Source: an uncultured Coriobacteriaceae bacterium (GTDB lineage: Bacteria > Actinomycetota > Coriobacteriia > Coriobacteriales > Atopobiaceae). Taken from it: a DNA stretch of 11,216 nt. The stretch lies in NCBI GenBank assembly GCA_900544655.1, contig UQWE01000031.1:1-11216 (forward strand), given 5' to 3'. A program made the translations under genes and the position numbers. How positions within the stretch are numbered: the stretch's first letter is position 1; each line of letters begins with the position of its first letter. This document shows positions 1-5,517 of the stretch, piece after piece. The notes below the pieces were generated by a model that was given only the letters and a program-made list of their open reading frames with translations, searched no databases and had not been told where the DNA came from.

Positions 1-303
1 CGCCGCGGCCATGATGCCGGCGACGACGCAGGTGCTCGAGGATCCCAGGCCGCGGGCGACGGGCACCTCGGTCTGGATATCGATCGAGACGCCAAAGGGC
101 TCCTCGCCCCACTCCGCCAGCGCATCGATGAGCGAGACATAGACGAGGTTATTGGCGTCGCGGAACTCCTCCGGGCAGCCGGTAATCGTGAGCTCGTCGG
201 CACGCTCGAACGCGAAGTGAGAGTAGAGGGAGACCGCCATGCCCAGCGTGTCATAGCCTATGCCGAGGTTCGCGCTGGTGGCGGGGACGGATATGCGGAT
301 CAT
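1..303 (-). CDS. thrB: Homoserine kinase, N-terminal 101 residues (cut by window edge)
   Basis: This is the first part of a GHMP-family homoserine kinase, which phosphorylates homoserine with ATP to give O-phosphohomoserine, the substrate of the threonine synthase encoded just before it. The N-terminus MIRISVPATSANLGIGYDTL matches the usual opening of ThrB, although the common form is closer to ANLGPGFD. The GHMP ATP-binding motif PVARGLGSSS is at about residues 85-94. The ATG start at 303 overlaps the TGA stop of thrC as ATGA, so the two genes are probably translationally coupled and share one mRNA. Full-length ThrB is about 300 residues; the C-terminal two thirds lie outside the window. No disruption is seen in the visible part. 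Confidence 0.93.
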   Translation of the reverse strand, partial: MIRISVPATSANLGIGYDTLGMAVSLYSHFAFERADELTITGCPEEFRDANNLVYVSLIDALAEWGEEPFGVSIDIQTEVPVARGLGSSSTCVVAGIMAAA

Positions 304-1784
304 GCGAGGATCCTCGCCGCTGCGTCCTCGACGTAGCCGCTCATCTCGGGAACGCTCACCACGTCGGAGAACCTCTCCTGGGCGTCACGCAGGGCAGAGA
401 GCGCCTCGGGCACCTTGACGCCGGTGACCTCGAAGAGTGCGTCCATGCACTCGAAGCCGTCCATGTCGGTCGTGTCGTGGCCGAGTGCCGCGAGGACGTC
501 CGCGGAGAACTTGTAGGGGCTTGCCGTGGAGAGGCAGACGCGGGCGACGCCGTCCGCCGGGCGAGCCTCGAGGACGTGACGGGCGACGGCGGTGTGCGGG
601 TCGAGGATGACGCCGTGGCGCTCCCAGGTCTCGCGAATCGTCTCGCGCGTAGCCGTGTCATCGGCGCGTCCGCACTCGAACGTCTCGTGCAGGCGCTCGA
701 GGACACGCTCGGGCACGGTGTAGAAGCCCTGCTCGGCAAGGTCCTTCATGAGGGAGTACACAAGCTCGCAGTCTCCGTCGGACAGATAGAACAGCAGGCG
801 CTCGAGGTTGGACGACACGAGGATGTCCATCGAGGGCGAGATGGTCTTGTGGAAGGGGCGCCTGCGGTCATAGGTGCCGGTGGTGATGAAGTCCGTCAGG
901 ACGTCGTTGGCGTTGGAGGCGACGATGAGCTTGCGCGCGGGAAGGCCCATGAGCTTGGCGTAGTAGCCGGCGAGCACGTCGCCGAAGTTGCCGGTGGGCA
1001 CGCAGAAGTCGATCGCGTCGCCGATCCTGAGTCTGCCCGCGGCCACGAGCTGGGCGTAGGCGTCGAAGTAGTAGGTGACCTGCGGGACGAGGCGGCCCAC
1101 GTTGATCGAGTTGGCGCTCGAGAGCACGACGTTCTTCTCCGCGAGGCGGTCTCGCACGGCCGCGTCCGCGAAGATGCGCTTCACCTGGGTCTGGGCGTCG
1201 TCGAAGTTGCCCTTGATGGCGCAGACGGCGACGTTCTCGCCGCGCTGGGTGGCCATCTGGAGACGCTGGACGTCAGAGACCTTGCCGTGGGGGTAGAAGA
1301 CGGTGACGCCGGTGCCGGCGACGTCGGCGAAGCCCTCGAGGGCCGCCTTGCCGGTGTCGCCGCTCGTCGCGGTGACGATCATGATGCCGCGGCCGTCACC
1401 CTCGCGGGAGACACGCATGAGCTGAGGAAGCATCTGGAGCGCGATGTCCTTGAAGGCGCTCGTGGGGCCATGCCACAGCTCGAGCGTCCAGTCGTCGCCG
1501 CAGGGGACGACGGGCGTCACGGCAGGGGAGTCGAAGTTGGGGCCATACGCGGCGTCGACGCAGCGGGAGATCTCCTCGGGCGTGAAGTCGTCGAGAAGGT
1601 GGCCGAGGACGAGGCGCGCGCGGTCCTGATAGGTGCCGACGAGCAGACTCTCGAGCGAAGGTGCGCCCTCGGCGACGTCATCGCGAACGAACAGGCCTCC
1701 GTCTGGGGCGATACCCTCGAGAATTGCCTGCTTACTTGTTAAGGATTCGTTTCGCGAGCGCGTGCTGTGGTAGAACGTAGTCAC
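300..1784 (-). CDS. thrC: Threonine synthase, PLP-dependent
   Basis: The enzyme converts O-phosphohomoserine and water to threonine and phosphate in the cytoplasm, the last step of threonine synthesis. It has 494 residues, normal for the long bacterial form. The PLP-binding lysine is K112 in HGPTSAFKD, the phosphate-binding loop is SGDTG at 141-145, and SANSINVGRLVPQ (223-235) and PTGNFGD (264-269) are family motifs. The start is GTG at 1784, preceded on the coding strand by AAGGAG seven bases upstream; it gives the expected N-terminus MTTFYHSTRS. The stop overlaps the start of thrB by four bases. The gene diverges from lysC across a 203-base gap. Known threonine synthases fit without gaps, so confidence is high. 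Confidence 0.97.
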   Translation of the reverse strand: MTTFYHSTRSRNESLTSKQAILEGIAPDGGLFVRDDVAEGAPSLESLLVGTYQDRARLVLGHLLDDFTPEEISRCVDAAYGPNFDSPAVTPVVPCGDDWTLELWHGPTSAFKDIALQMLPQLMRVSREGDGRGIMIVTATSGDTGKAALEGFADVAGTGVTVFYPHGKVSDVQRLQMATQRGENVAVCAIKGNFDDAQTQVKRIFADAAVRDRLAEKNVVLSSANSINVGRLVPQVTYYFDAYAQLVAAGRLRIGDAIDFCVPTGNFGDVLAGYYAKLMGLPARKLIVASNANDVLTDFITTGTYDRRRPFHKTISPSMDILVSSNLERLLFYLSDGDCELVYSLMKDLAEQGFYTVPERVLERLHETFECGRADDTATRETIRETWERHGVILDPHTAVARHVLEARPADGVARVCLSTASPYKFSADVLAALGHDTTDMDGFECMDALFEVTGVKVPEALSALRDAQERFSDVVSVPEMSGYVEDAAARILA

Positions 1785-1812
1785 TGCTCTTCTCCTTGCG
1801 TGTCGGCGCGTT

Positions 1813-1838
1813 CGCCCGCGAACCTGTTTCCGCGGGCG
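1813..1838. promoter_or_regulatory. Perfect 8-bp inverted repeat in the thrC leader
   Basis: CGCCCGCG at 1813-1820 and CGCGGGCG at 1831-1838 are exact reverse complements separated by ten bases. The hairpin would lie in the 5' leader of thrC, ending about 20 bases before its ribosome binding site, and equally lies in the gap upstream of lysC. It has no T-run, so it is not a normal terminator. It could be an operator or an mRNA leader structure. No threonine leader peptide or known riboswitch was recognised. Confidence 0.45.
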
Positions 1839-1855
1839 CTCAGGACGTTTTCCGC

Positions 1856-1861
1856 ATCATA
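1856..1861 (-). promoter_or_regulatory. Candidate -10 box for thrC-thrB
   Basis: On the minus strand these bases read TATGAT, close to the consensus -10 box. Transcription would begin about 60-70 bases before the thrC start codon. No good -35 sequence is found 16-18 bases upstream, and the nearest TTGAGC is 23 bases away, so the call rests on the -10 box alone. No convincing promoter was found for lysC on the other strand. Confidence 0.3.
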
Positions 1862-1987
1862 ACGCGGGGAGTGGCATCCGGGCTGCTCAAAGCCCAGCTG
1901 AGACCGTTTGGTAACAGGCGGGCTTCCTGGCGGAGGTTTGGAATGGGGCGCGGAGGCGCTCAGGGATCGACCTTGACGAGGAGTCAC

Positions 1988-3304
1988 ATGATCAAGATCA
2001 CCAAGTTCGGCGGATCGAGCGTCGCAGACGCCGGCCAGTTCAAGAAGGTCAAGCGTATCATCGAGGCTGACGAGGGTCGTCGCTTCGTGGTGGTCTCTGC
2101 CGCAGGTAAGCGCAACTCCGAGGACAACAAGATCACTGACCTCCTCTATCTGGTCGACGCACACCGCACCTATCACGTCGACTGCACCCCGCTTCTCGCG
2201 GATATCAAGCAGCGCTTCGTTGACATTGCGACCGAGCTTGGCCTCAGCTATCCCATGGCCGAGAAGTTCGACGAGTTCGCCGCCCACATCAAGGAGTACT
2301 CGACCGAGTACATCGTGAGCCGCGGCGAGTACTTCACCGCCCGCCTCATGAGCGAGTACCTGGGCCTTCCGTTCGCGGACGCCGCCGAGTACGTGCGCTT
2401 CCACCACGACGGGTCTCTCGACATGGAGCGTACCTGCGACCGCATCCACGACCTCGTCGTGCGTGAGGGCAGCTTCGTGCTCCCGGGCTTCTATGGAGCC
2501 ACGAGCGAGGGCGACATCAAGCTCTTCAGTCGTGGTGGCGGCGACATCACGGGCGCCATCGCGGCTCGCGCCCTCAACGCGGACCTCTACGAGAACTGGA
2601 CGGACGTCTCGGGCTTCCTCACGGCCGACCCACGCATCGTCAAGCGCCCGCGCGCCATTCGCCGCATCACGTTCGACGAGATGCACGAGCTCTCCTACAT
2701 GGGCGCGAGCGTCCTGCACGAGGAGGCCATCTTCCCCGTGCGCGAGGCCAACATCCCCATCGCGATCCTCAACACCAACCACCCGGAGGAGCGTGGCACC
2801 ATCATCCAGGAGCGCGTCGAGCCCACCGAGGACGACCCCATCATCACGGGCATCGCCGGCAAGAAGGACTTCCTGACGGTTCACATCGCCAAGGCCAAGA
2901 TGGGCAGCTCCGTTGGCCTGCTCGCCCGTGCGCTCGCGATCTTCGAGCGCTATGGCGTCTCCGTCGAGCACGTGCCCACGGGTATCGACTCGTTCGGCGT
3001 GGTCGTCAACGGCGCTGACGTGCACGACAAGATCTACTCGATCGTGGCCGACATCCAGCGTGAGCTCAAGCCCGACGAGGTCAAGGTCATCGACCACCTC
3101 GCCCTCATCAGCGTGGTTGGCCGCAACATGTCTAACCGCCCCGGCACCTCGGGCCGCCTGTTCAACGAGCTGGGCGAGAAGGGCATCAACATCCGCCTCA
3201 TCACCCAGAGCTCCCAGGAGATCAGCATCATCTTCGGTGTGAACGACGCCGACTTCAAGAAGACCATCCGCGCCGTCTATGACGCATTCCTTGACGAGGA
3301 GTAA
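1988..3304 (+). CDS. lysC: Aspartokinase, monofunctional, with tandem ACT domains
   Basis: Aspartokinase phosphorylates aspartate with ATP, the committed step to lysine, threonine and methionine. The protein has 438 residues. The catalytic domain spans about 1-290, with KFGGSS at 6-11, SRGEYF at 111-116 and SRGGGD at 181-186, followed by the aspartate-family segment ending ADPRIV (213-218). Two ACT regulatory domains follow, about 296-360 and 372-438, including VGRNMSNRPG and QSSQEISI; they normally bind lysine and/or threonine for feedback inhibition, but the effector cannot be told from sequence. The ATG at 1988 is chosen because the consensus MIKITKFGGSS begins there with GAGGAG four bases upstream; the open frame extends further upstream to 1796 but that part shows no family similarity. 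asd follows after three bases. Confidence 0.97.
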   Translation: MIKITKFGGSSVADAGQFKKVKRIIEADEGRRFVVVSAAGKRNSEDNKITDLLYLVDAHRTYHVDCTPLLADIKQRFVDIATELGLSYPMAEKFDEFAAHIKEYSTEYIVSRGEYFTARLMSEYLGLPFADAAEYVRFHHDGSLDMERTCDRIHDLVVREGSFVLPGFYGATSEGDIKLFSRGGGDITGAIAARALNADLYENWTDVSGFLTADPRIVKRPRAIRRITFDEMHELSYMGASVLHEEAIFPVREANIPIAILNTNHPEERGTIIQERVEPTEDDPIITGIAGKKDFLTVHIAKAKMGSSVGLLARALAIFERYGVSVEHVPTGIDSFGVVVNGADVHDKIYSIVADIQRELKPDEVKVIDHLALISVVGRNMSNRPGTSGRLFNELGEKGINIRLITQSSQEISIIFGVNDADFKKTIRAVYDAFLDEE

Positions 3305-3307
3305 CTC

Positions 3308-4333
3308 ATGGCTGACAAGAAGAACGTAGCGATCCTTGGTGCCACGGGAGCCGTTGGCACGCAGATGCTCGAGTGCCTGGCCGAGCGTGACTTCCCCGTG
3401 GGCGAGCTCAAGCTCCTGGCGAGCGCGCGCTCTGCGGGCAAGGTCGTCGAGTGGTGCGGCCGCGAGGTCGTGATCGAGGAGGCGCGTCCGGAGGCCTTCG
3501 AGGGCATGGACATCGTCCTCGGCGCCGCGGACGACGACATCGCCAAGGCGCTTTTGCCCGAGGCCGTCCGCCGTGGTGCCACGGTGGTGGATAACTCCCA
3601 CGCCTTCCGCCTCGATGAGGACGTGCCCCTCGTCGTTCCGGAGATCAACCCCCAGGACGTCGCCTGGAACAAGGGCCTCATCTCGAATCCCAACTGCGCC
3701 ACGATCATCGGCCTCGTCCCCACGTGGCCGCTGCACAGGCTCGGCCACGTCTCGCGCATGATCGTGAGCACGTACCAGGCTGCGAGCGGCGCCGGCGTGC
3801 CGGGCATGCGCCAGCTCGAGAACGAGCTGGGGGCCATCGGCCGTGGCGAGGAGCTGCCTGAGCCCACCGCGTTCGTCGACCAGCTCGCGAGCAACCTCAT
3901 TCCGCAGATTGGCTCCGAGAAGTTCGAGGGCTTCACGTCCGAGGAGATGAAGCTGCAGAACGAGGGTCGCAAGATCATGCACCTGCCCGAGCTGCGCGTG
4001 AACTGCACCTGCGTGCGCGTGCCTGTGCTGCGCTCGCATTCCGAGAGCATCACGCTGGAGTTCGAGGAACCCGTTTCGCTCGAGGACGCCCGCGAGGCCC
4101 TGGCCGCGGCTCCGGGCGTGAAGCTCGTCGACGACCTCACCGCTGACCTCGCGCGCGACCGCTACCCGATGCCGCTCTACACGAGCGACCAGGACCTCAT
4201 CTGGGTCGGTCGCATCCGCCGTGACATCTCCAACCCAGAGCAGGGTCGCGGCATCACCTTCTGGTGCTGCGGTGACCAGATTCGCAAGGGTGCCGCCACC
4301 AATGCCGTCCAGGTGGCAGAGCTCCTGCTCTAG
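3308..4333 (+). CDS. asd: Aspartate-semialdehyde dehydrogenase
   Basis: The enzyme reduces aspartyl phosphate, the product of the preceding gene, to aspartate semialdehyde with NADPH. It is the branch point to lysine, cell-wall diaminopimelate and homoserine. The 341 residues are typical in length. The Rossmann nucleotide loop GATGAVG is at 11-17, the nucleophile C130 is in SNPNCATI, STYQAASGAG is at 154-163, and the acid/base histidine is H244 in VPVLRSHSES. The AGGAG ribosome binding site lies in the last codons of lysC, six bases before the ATG, so translation of the two genes is likely coupled. The stop TAG at 4331 is followed by a weak hairpin and then about 240 non-coding bases. Nothing is missing or broken. 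Confidence 0.97.
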   Translation: MADKKNVAILGATGAVGTQMLECLAERDFPVGELKLLASARSAGKVVEWCGREVVIEEARPEAFEGMDIVLGAADDDIAKALLPEAVRRGATVVDNSHAFRLDEDVPLVVPEINPQDVAWNKGLISNPNCATIIGLVPTWPLHRLGHVSRMIVSTYQAASGAGVPGMRQLENELGAIGRGEELPEPTAFVDQLASNLIPQIGSEKFEGFTSEEMKLQNEGRKIMHLPELRVNCTCVRVPVLRSHSESITLEFEEPVSLEDAREALAAAPGVKLVDDLTADLARDRYPMPLYTSDQDLIWVGRIRRDISNPEQGRGITFWCCGDQIRKGAATNAVQVAELLL

Positions 4334-4343
4334 GGGCTCAGAC

Positions 4344-4361
4344 GGGCGCTCAGGCGCTTTT
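4344..4361 (+). terminator. Weak candidate terminator after asd
   Basis: GCGC at 4346-4349 pairs with GCGC at 4354-4357 around the loop TCAG, with two possible G-U pairs outside it, followed by TTTT. The stem is short, so this is a weak intrinsic terminator at best, but it sits only ten bases after the asd stop codon where one is expected. Confidence 0.35.
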
Positions 4362-4383
4362 GGGCGGAGAGGACGTGTCCTGC

Positions 4384-4482
4384 GCGCTTGCCGCGGGGCC
4401 GGCGTTTCTCACCCAGGCCATCATGGCCCTGCCGCCGTGGCGCCTGTCTCGCGCTTGCCGCGGGCCCGCGCGTCCCATCCAG
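4384..4482. repeat. Imperfect direct repeat of about 32 bp, two copies
   Basis: GCGCTTGCCGCGGG occurs exactly at 4384-4397 and 4451-4464, 67 bases apart, and the similarity continues in a degenerate way up to ATCCAG or ACCCAG, giving copies at about 4384-4416 and 4451-4482. Between them is GGCCATCATGGCC (4416-4428), a perfect palindrome around one base. The stretch 4334-4574 has no recognisable gene: the short open frames there have no family features. Apart from this repeat, the weak terminator and the tRNA promoter, nothing else is seen in it. Confidence 0.6.
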
Positions 4483-4513
4483 TGGGGTCGGCCGCTCGAG
4501 CTGCGAATGTCTC

Positions 4514-4544
4514 TTGTCGAAATCGTGGTGTCTTGCGCTAGAAT
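4514..4544 (+). promoter_or_regulatory. Candidate promoter for tRNA-Arg
   Basis: TTGTCG at 4514-4519 and TAGAAT at 4539-4544 resemble -35 and -10 boxes. The spacer is 19 bases, somewhat long; TCGAAA at 4517-4522 would give 16. The -10 box is 30 bases before the first base of the mature tRNA, a usual distance. Confidence 0.55.
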
Positions 4545-4574
4545 GAGTTGTCCGGCGAGCGAAGCCGGAGTCAC

Positions 4575-4651
4575 GCGCCCTTAGCTCAGCTGGATAGAGC
4601 ACCGGACTTCTAATCCGACGGTCGAGCGTTCGAATCGCTCAGGGCGCACCA
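4575..4651 (+). tRNA. tRNA-Arg, anticodon TCT
   Basis: The cloverleaf is complete: acceptor GCGCCCT with AGGGCGC, D-arm GCTC/GAGC, anticodon loop CTTCTAA with anticodon TCT, T-arm GAGCG/CGCTC with the TTCGAAT loop, discriminator A and an encoded CCA. The outermost anticodon-stem pair (positions 27-43) is C-A, a tolerated mismatch. It reads AGA and, by wobble, AGG codons, which are rare in GC-rich genomes. It is a single-gene transcript with its own promoter and terminator. Confidence 0.97.
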
Positions 4652-4660
4652 TGAGTTGTC

Positions 4661-4700
4661 GAGGCCAGGGGGCAATTTGTTCCCTGGCCTCTTTGATTTT
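4661..4700 (+). terminator. Rho-independent terminator after tRNA-Arg
   Basis: GAGGCCAGGG (4661-4670) pairs perfectly with CCCTGGCCTC (4682-4691), a ten-pair stem with an 11-base loop, followed by TTTGATTTT. It begins ten bases after the tRNA CCA end. Confidence 0.93.
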
Positions 4701-4796
4701 GGATTTTCTTTTTGGGTGAGCCGATGAGAAACCACTGGTCACAAGCCTGGACAACGTTAATGTCGACATAACTTCAAAGAAATCTAAAAATTATCC

Positions 4797-4825
4797 TTGC
4801 ATGGATCGGATGTGGTGTGCATAAT
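4797..4825 (+). promoter_or_regulatory. Promoter for the tRNA-His / tRNA-Lys cluster
   Basis: TTGCAT (4797-4802) and CATAAT (4820-4825) are separated by exactly 17 bases, with transcription expected to start near 4832, about 23 bases before tRNA-His. The region just upstream (4696-4796) is clearly more AT-rich than the surroundings, as is common near stable-RNA promoters. It also holds a perfect ten-base palindrome, ATGTCGACAT, at 4760-4769. Confidence 0.8.
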
Positions 4826-4854
4826 AGACGAGCTGCTTAAAGAGGTGGCCAGAT

Positions 4855-4931
4855 GGTGGGTGTAGCTCAGTTGGCAGAGCGACGGACCGTGGCTCCGTAG
4901 GTCGAGGGTTCGAGCCCCTTCACCCACCCCA
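4855..4931 (+). tRNA. tRNA-His, anticodon GTG
   Basis: The acceptor stem GTGGGTG (4856-4862) pairs with CACCCAC (4921-4927), and the anticodon loop CCGTGGC carries GTG. The extra 5' guanine at 4855 (G-1) faces discriminator C at 4928, the identity pair of histidine tRNA. CCA is encoded at 4929-4931. The T-arm has a TTCGAGC loop with G-U pairs in the stem. Confidence 0.97.
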
Positions 4932-4945
4932 TCTTAGACAAGCAC

Positions 4946-5021
4946 GGACCGTTAGCTCAGCTGGTAGAGCAGGGGACTCTTAATCCCAAGGTCCAGGGTT
5001 CGAGTCCCTGACGGTCCACCA
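4946..5021 (+). tRNA. tRNA-Lys, anticodon CTT (copy 1)
   Basis: Acceptor GGACCGT/ACGGTCC, anticodon loop CTCTTAA with anticodon CTT, T-loop TTCGAGT, discriminator A and encoded CCA. It follows tRNA-His by only 14 bases and is probably on the same transcript. It is identical in all 76 bases to the next copy. Confidence 0.97.
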
Positions 5022-5026
5022 TGTAC

Positions 5027-5055
5027 TTCCGCTTGCACTCGCCAGGGTGTAAGAT
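5027..5055 (+). promoter_or_regulatory. Possible internal promoter between the two tRNA-Lys genes
   Basis: TTCCGC (5027-5032) and TAAGAT (5050-5055) are 17 bases apart, ten bases before the second tRNA-Lys. The -35 is poor and the -10 only moderate, so read-through from the upstream promoter may supply all expression. Confidence 0.25.
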
Positions 5056-5064
5056 ACATAGCAC

Positions 5065-5140
5065 GGACCGTTAGCTCAGCTGGTAGAGCAGGGGACTCTT
5101 AATCCCAAGGTCCAGGGTTCGAGTCCCTGACGGTCCACCA
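5065..5140 (+). tRNA. tRNA-Lys, anticodon CTT (copy 2)
   Basis: An exact copy of the preceding tRNA-Lys, 119 bases downstream. The flanking AGCAC before it and one base after the CCA are also shared, indicating a tandem duplication whose unit extends slightly beyond the gene. A strong terminator follows nine bases after its end. Confidence 0.97.
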
Positions 5141-5148
5141 TTGCATGC

Positions 5149-5178
5149 AAGGCCCCGGTAATCCCGGGGCCTTTTGCT
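5149..5178 (+). terminator. Rho-independent terminator of the tRNA-His/Lys operon
   Basis: AAGGCCCCGG (5149-5158) pairs with CCGGGGCCTT (5164-5173) around the loop TAATC, followed by T-rich sequence. The ten-pair GC-rich stem makes this an efficient terminator. Confidence 0.93.
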
Positions 5179-5192
5179 ATTTCTGGCTTCTG

Positions 5193-5303
5193 CGTTGCGA
5201 TGTGGCTCTGGACTCGCGCTGCCGTGCCGTGATGTGGCCTGCGCTTTGGCCGCTACGTTGCGATGTGGCTCTGGACTCGCGCTGCCGTGCCGTGATGTGG
5301 CCT
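5193..5303. repeat. Perfect 48-bp direct repeat, two copies
   Basis: Copies at 5193-5240 and 5256-5303 are identical over 48 bases, separated by 15 bases, giving a 63-base period. Each copy begins CGTTGCGATGTGGCTC and ends GTGATGTGGCCT, so the core GATGTGGC occurs twice per copy. The first 14 bases after CG recur at 10015-10028. The repeat lies between a tRNA terminator and the control region of the PTS genes. An open frame runs through it because 63 is divisible by three, but it starts inside the terminator and has no ribosome binding site. The gene-free stretch 5179-5517 holds this repeat plus the operator candidates listed next. Confidence 0.9.
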
Positions 5304-5352
5304 ATTGCCACGAGTGCGCCTTGGATGCATATGGCTCGTCTGGTTTTGCAAA

Positions 5353-5364
5353 CAGTCCGGACTG
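5353..5364. promoter_or_regulatory. Perfect 12-bp palindrome upstream of the EIIA gene
   Basis: CAGTCCGGACTG is identical to its own reverse complement. It is preceded directly by TTTTGCAAA (5344-5352), a nonamer that recurs at 5410-5418. Its position about 150 bases before the EIIA start suggests a regulator binding site. The regulator is unknown. Confidence 0.4.
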
Positions 5365-5411
5365 CCATGCGTTTCGCTCCTGCTAACGCTTGTGAAATTT
5401 GGTATATCTTT

Positions 5412-5438
5412 TTGCAAATCGGTTACATCTATTTGCGA
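5412..5438. promoter_or_regulatory. Inverted repeat, possible operator of the PTS operon
   Basis: GCAAAT (5414-5419) and ATTTGC (5431-5436) are exact reverse complements 11 bases apart; including the next two bases on each side, seven of eight positions pair. The site lies in an AT-rich island (about 5386-5436) that is the most likely place for the EIIA promoter, although no textbook -35/-10 pair with 17-base spacing was found. A sugar-responsive repressor such as a DeoR-type FruR would be a natural reader, by inference only. Confidence 0.45.
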
Positions 5439-5481
5439 GCTGGCCCGCACGTGAGTACCATGCTTCCGGTACGAATGACAT

Positions 5482-5501
5482 CGGCCGGCGGGGGCTGGCC
5501 G
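5482..5501 (+). promoter_or_regulatory. Leader hairpin next to the EIIA ribosome binding site
   Basis: CGGCCGGC (5482-5489) pairs with GCTGGCCG (5494-5501), including one G-U pair, around a GGGG loop. It ends three to four bases before the AGGGGAG ribosome binding site of the EIIA gene. It has no T-run. It could affect translation start or mRNA stability. Confidence 0.4.
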
Positions 5502-5517
5502 GGAGAGGGGAGACCCA

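Noticed and set aside
477..1742. A 421-codon plus-strand frame opposite thrC
   Set aside because: An antisense shadow of thrC with Val/Glu/Asp/Gly-rich low-complexity translation.
1897..1903. GCTGAGA, the thi-box core of TPP riboswitches, upstream of lysC
   Set aside because: The remaining TPP riboswitch elements are missing and the neighbouring gene is not a thiamine gene.
1796..1987. Upstream extension of the lysC frame from a TTG
   Set aside because: The family consensus MIKITKFGGSS begins at 1988 with a good ribosome binding site, and the extension shows no family similarity.
1781..4039. A 752-codon open frame on the minus strand opposite lysC and asd
   Set aside because: It lies opposite two certain genes with strong family motifs. 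GC-rich codon bias leaves few stops in this antisense frame, and the translation is low-complexity, rich in Ala, Asp, Val, Leu and His, with no domain.
4330..4602. Short open frames on both strands between asd and tRNA-Arg
   Set aside because: They overlap each other and the tRNA gene, have no ribosome binding sites and show no protein features.
5193..5303. CRISPR array
   Set aside because: Only two repeats and a 15-base spacer, 48-base units, and no cas genes.
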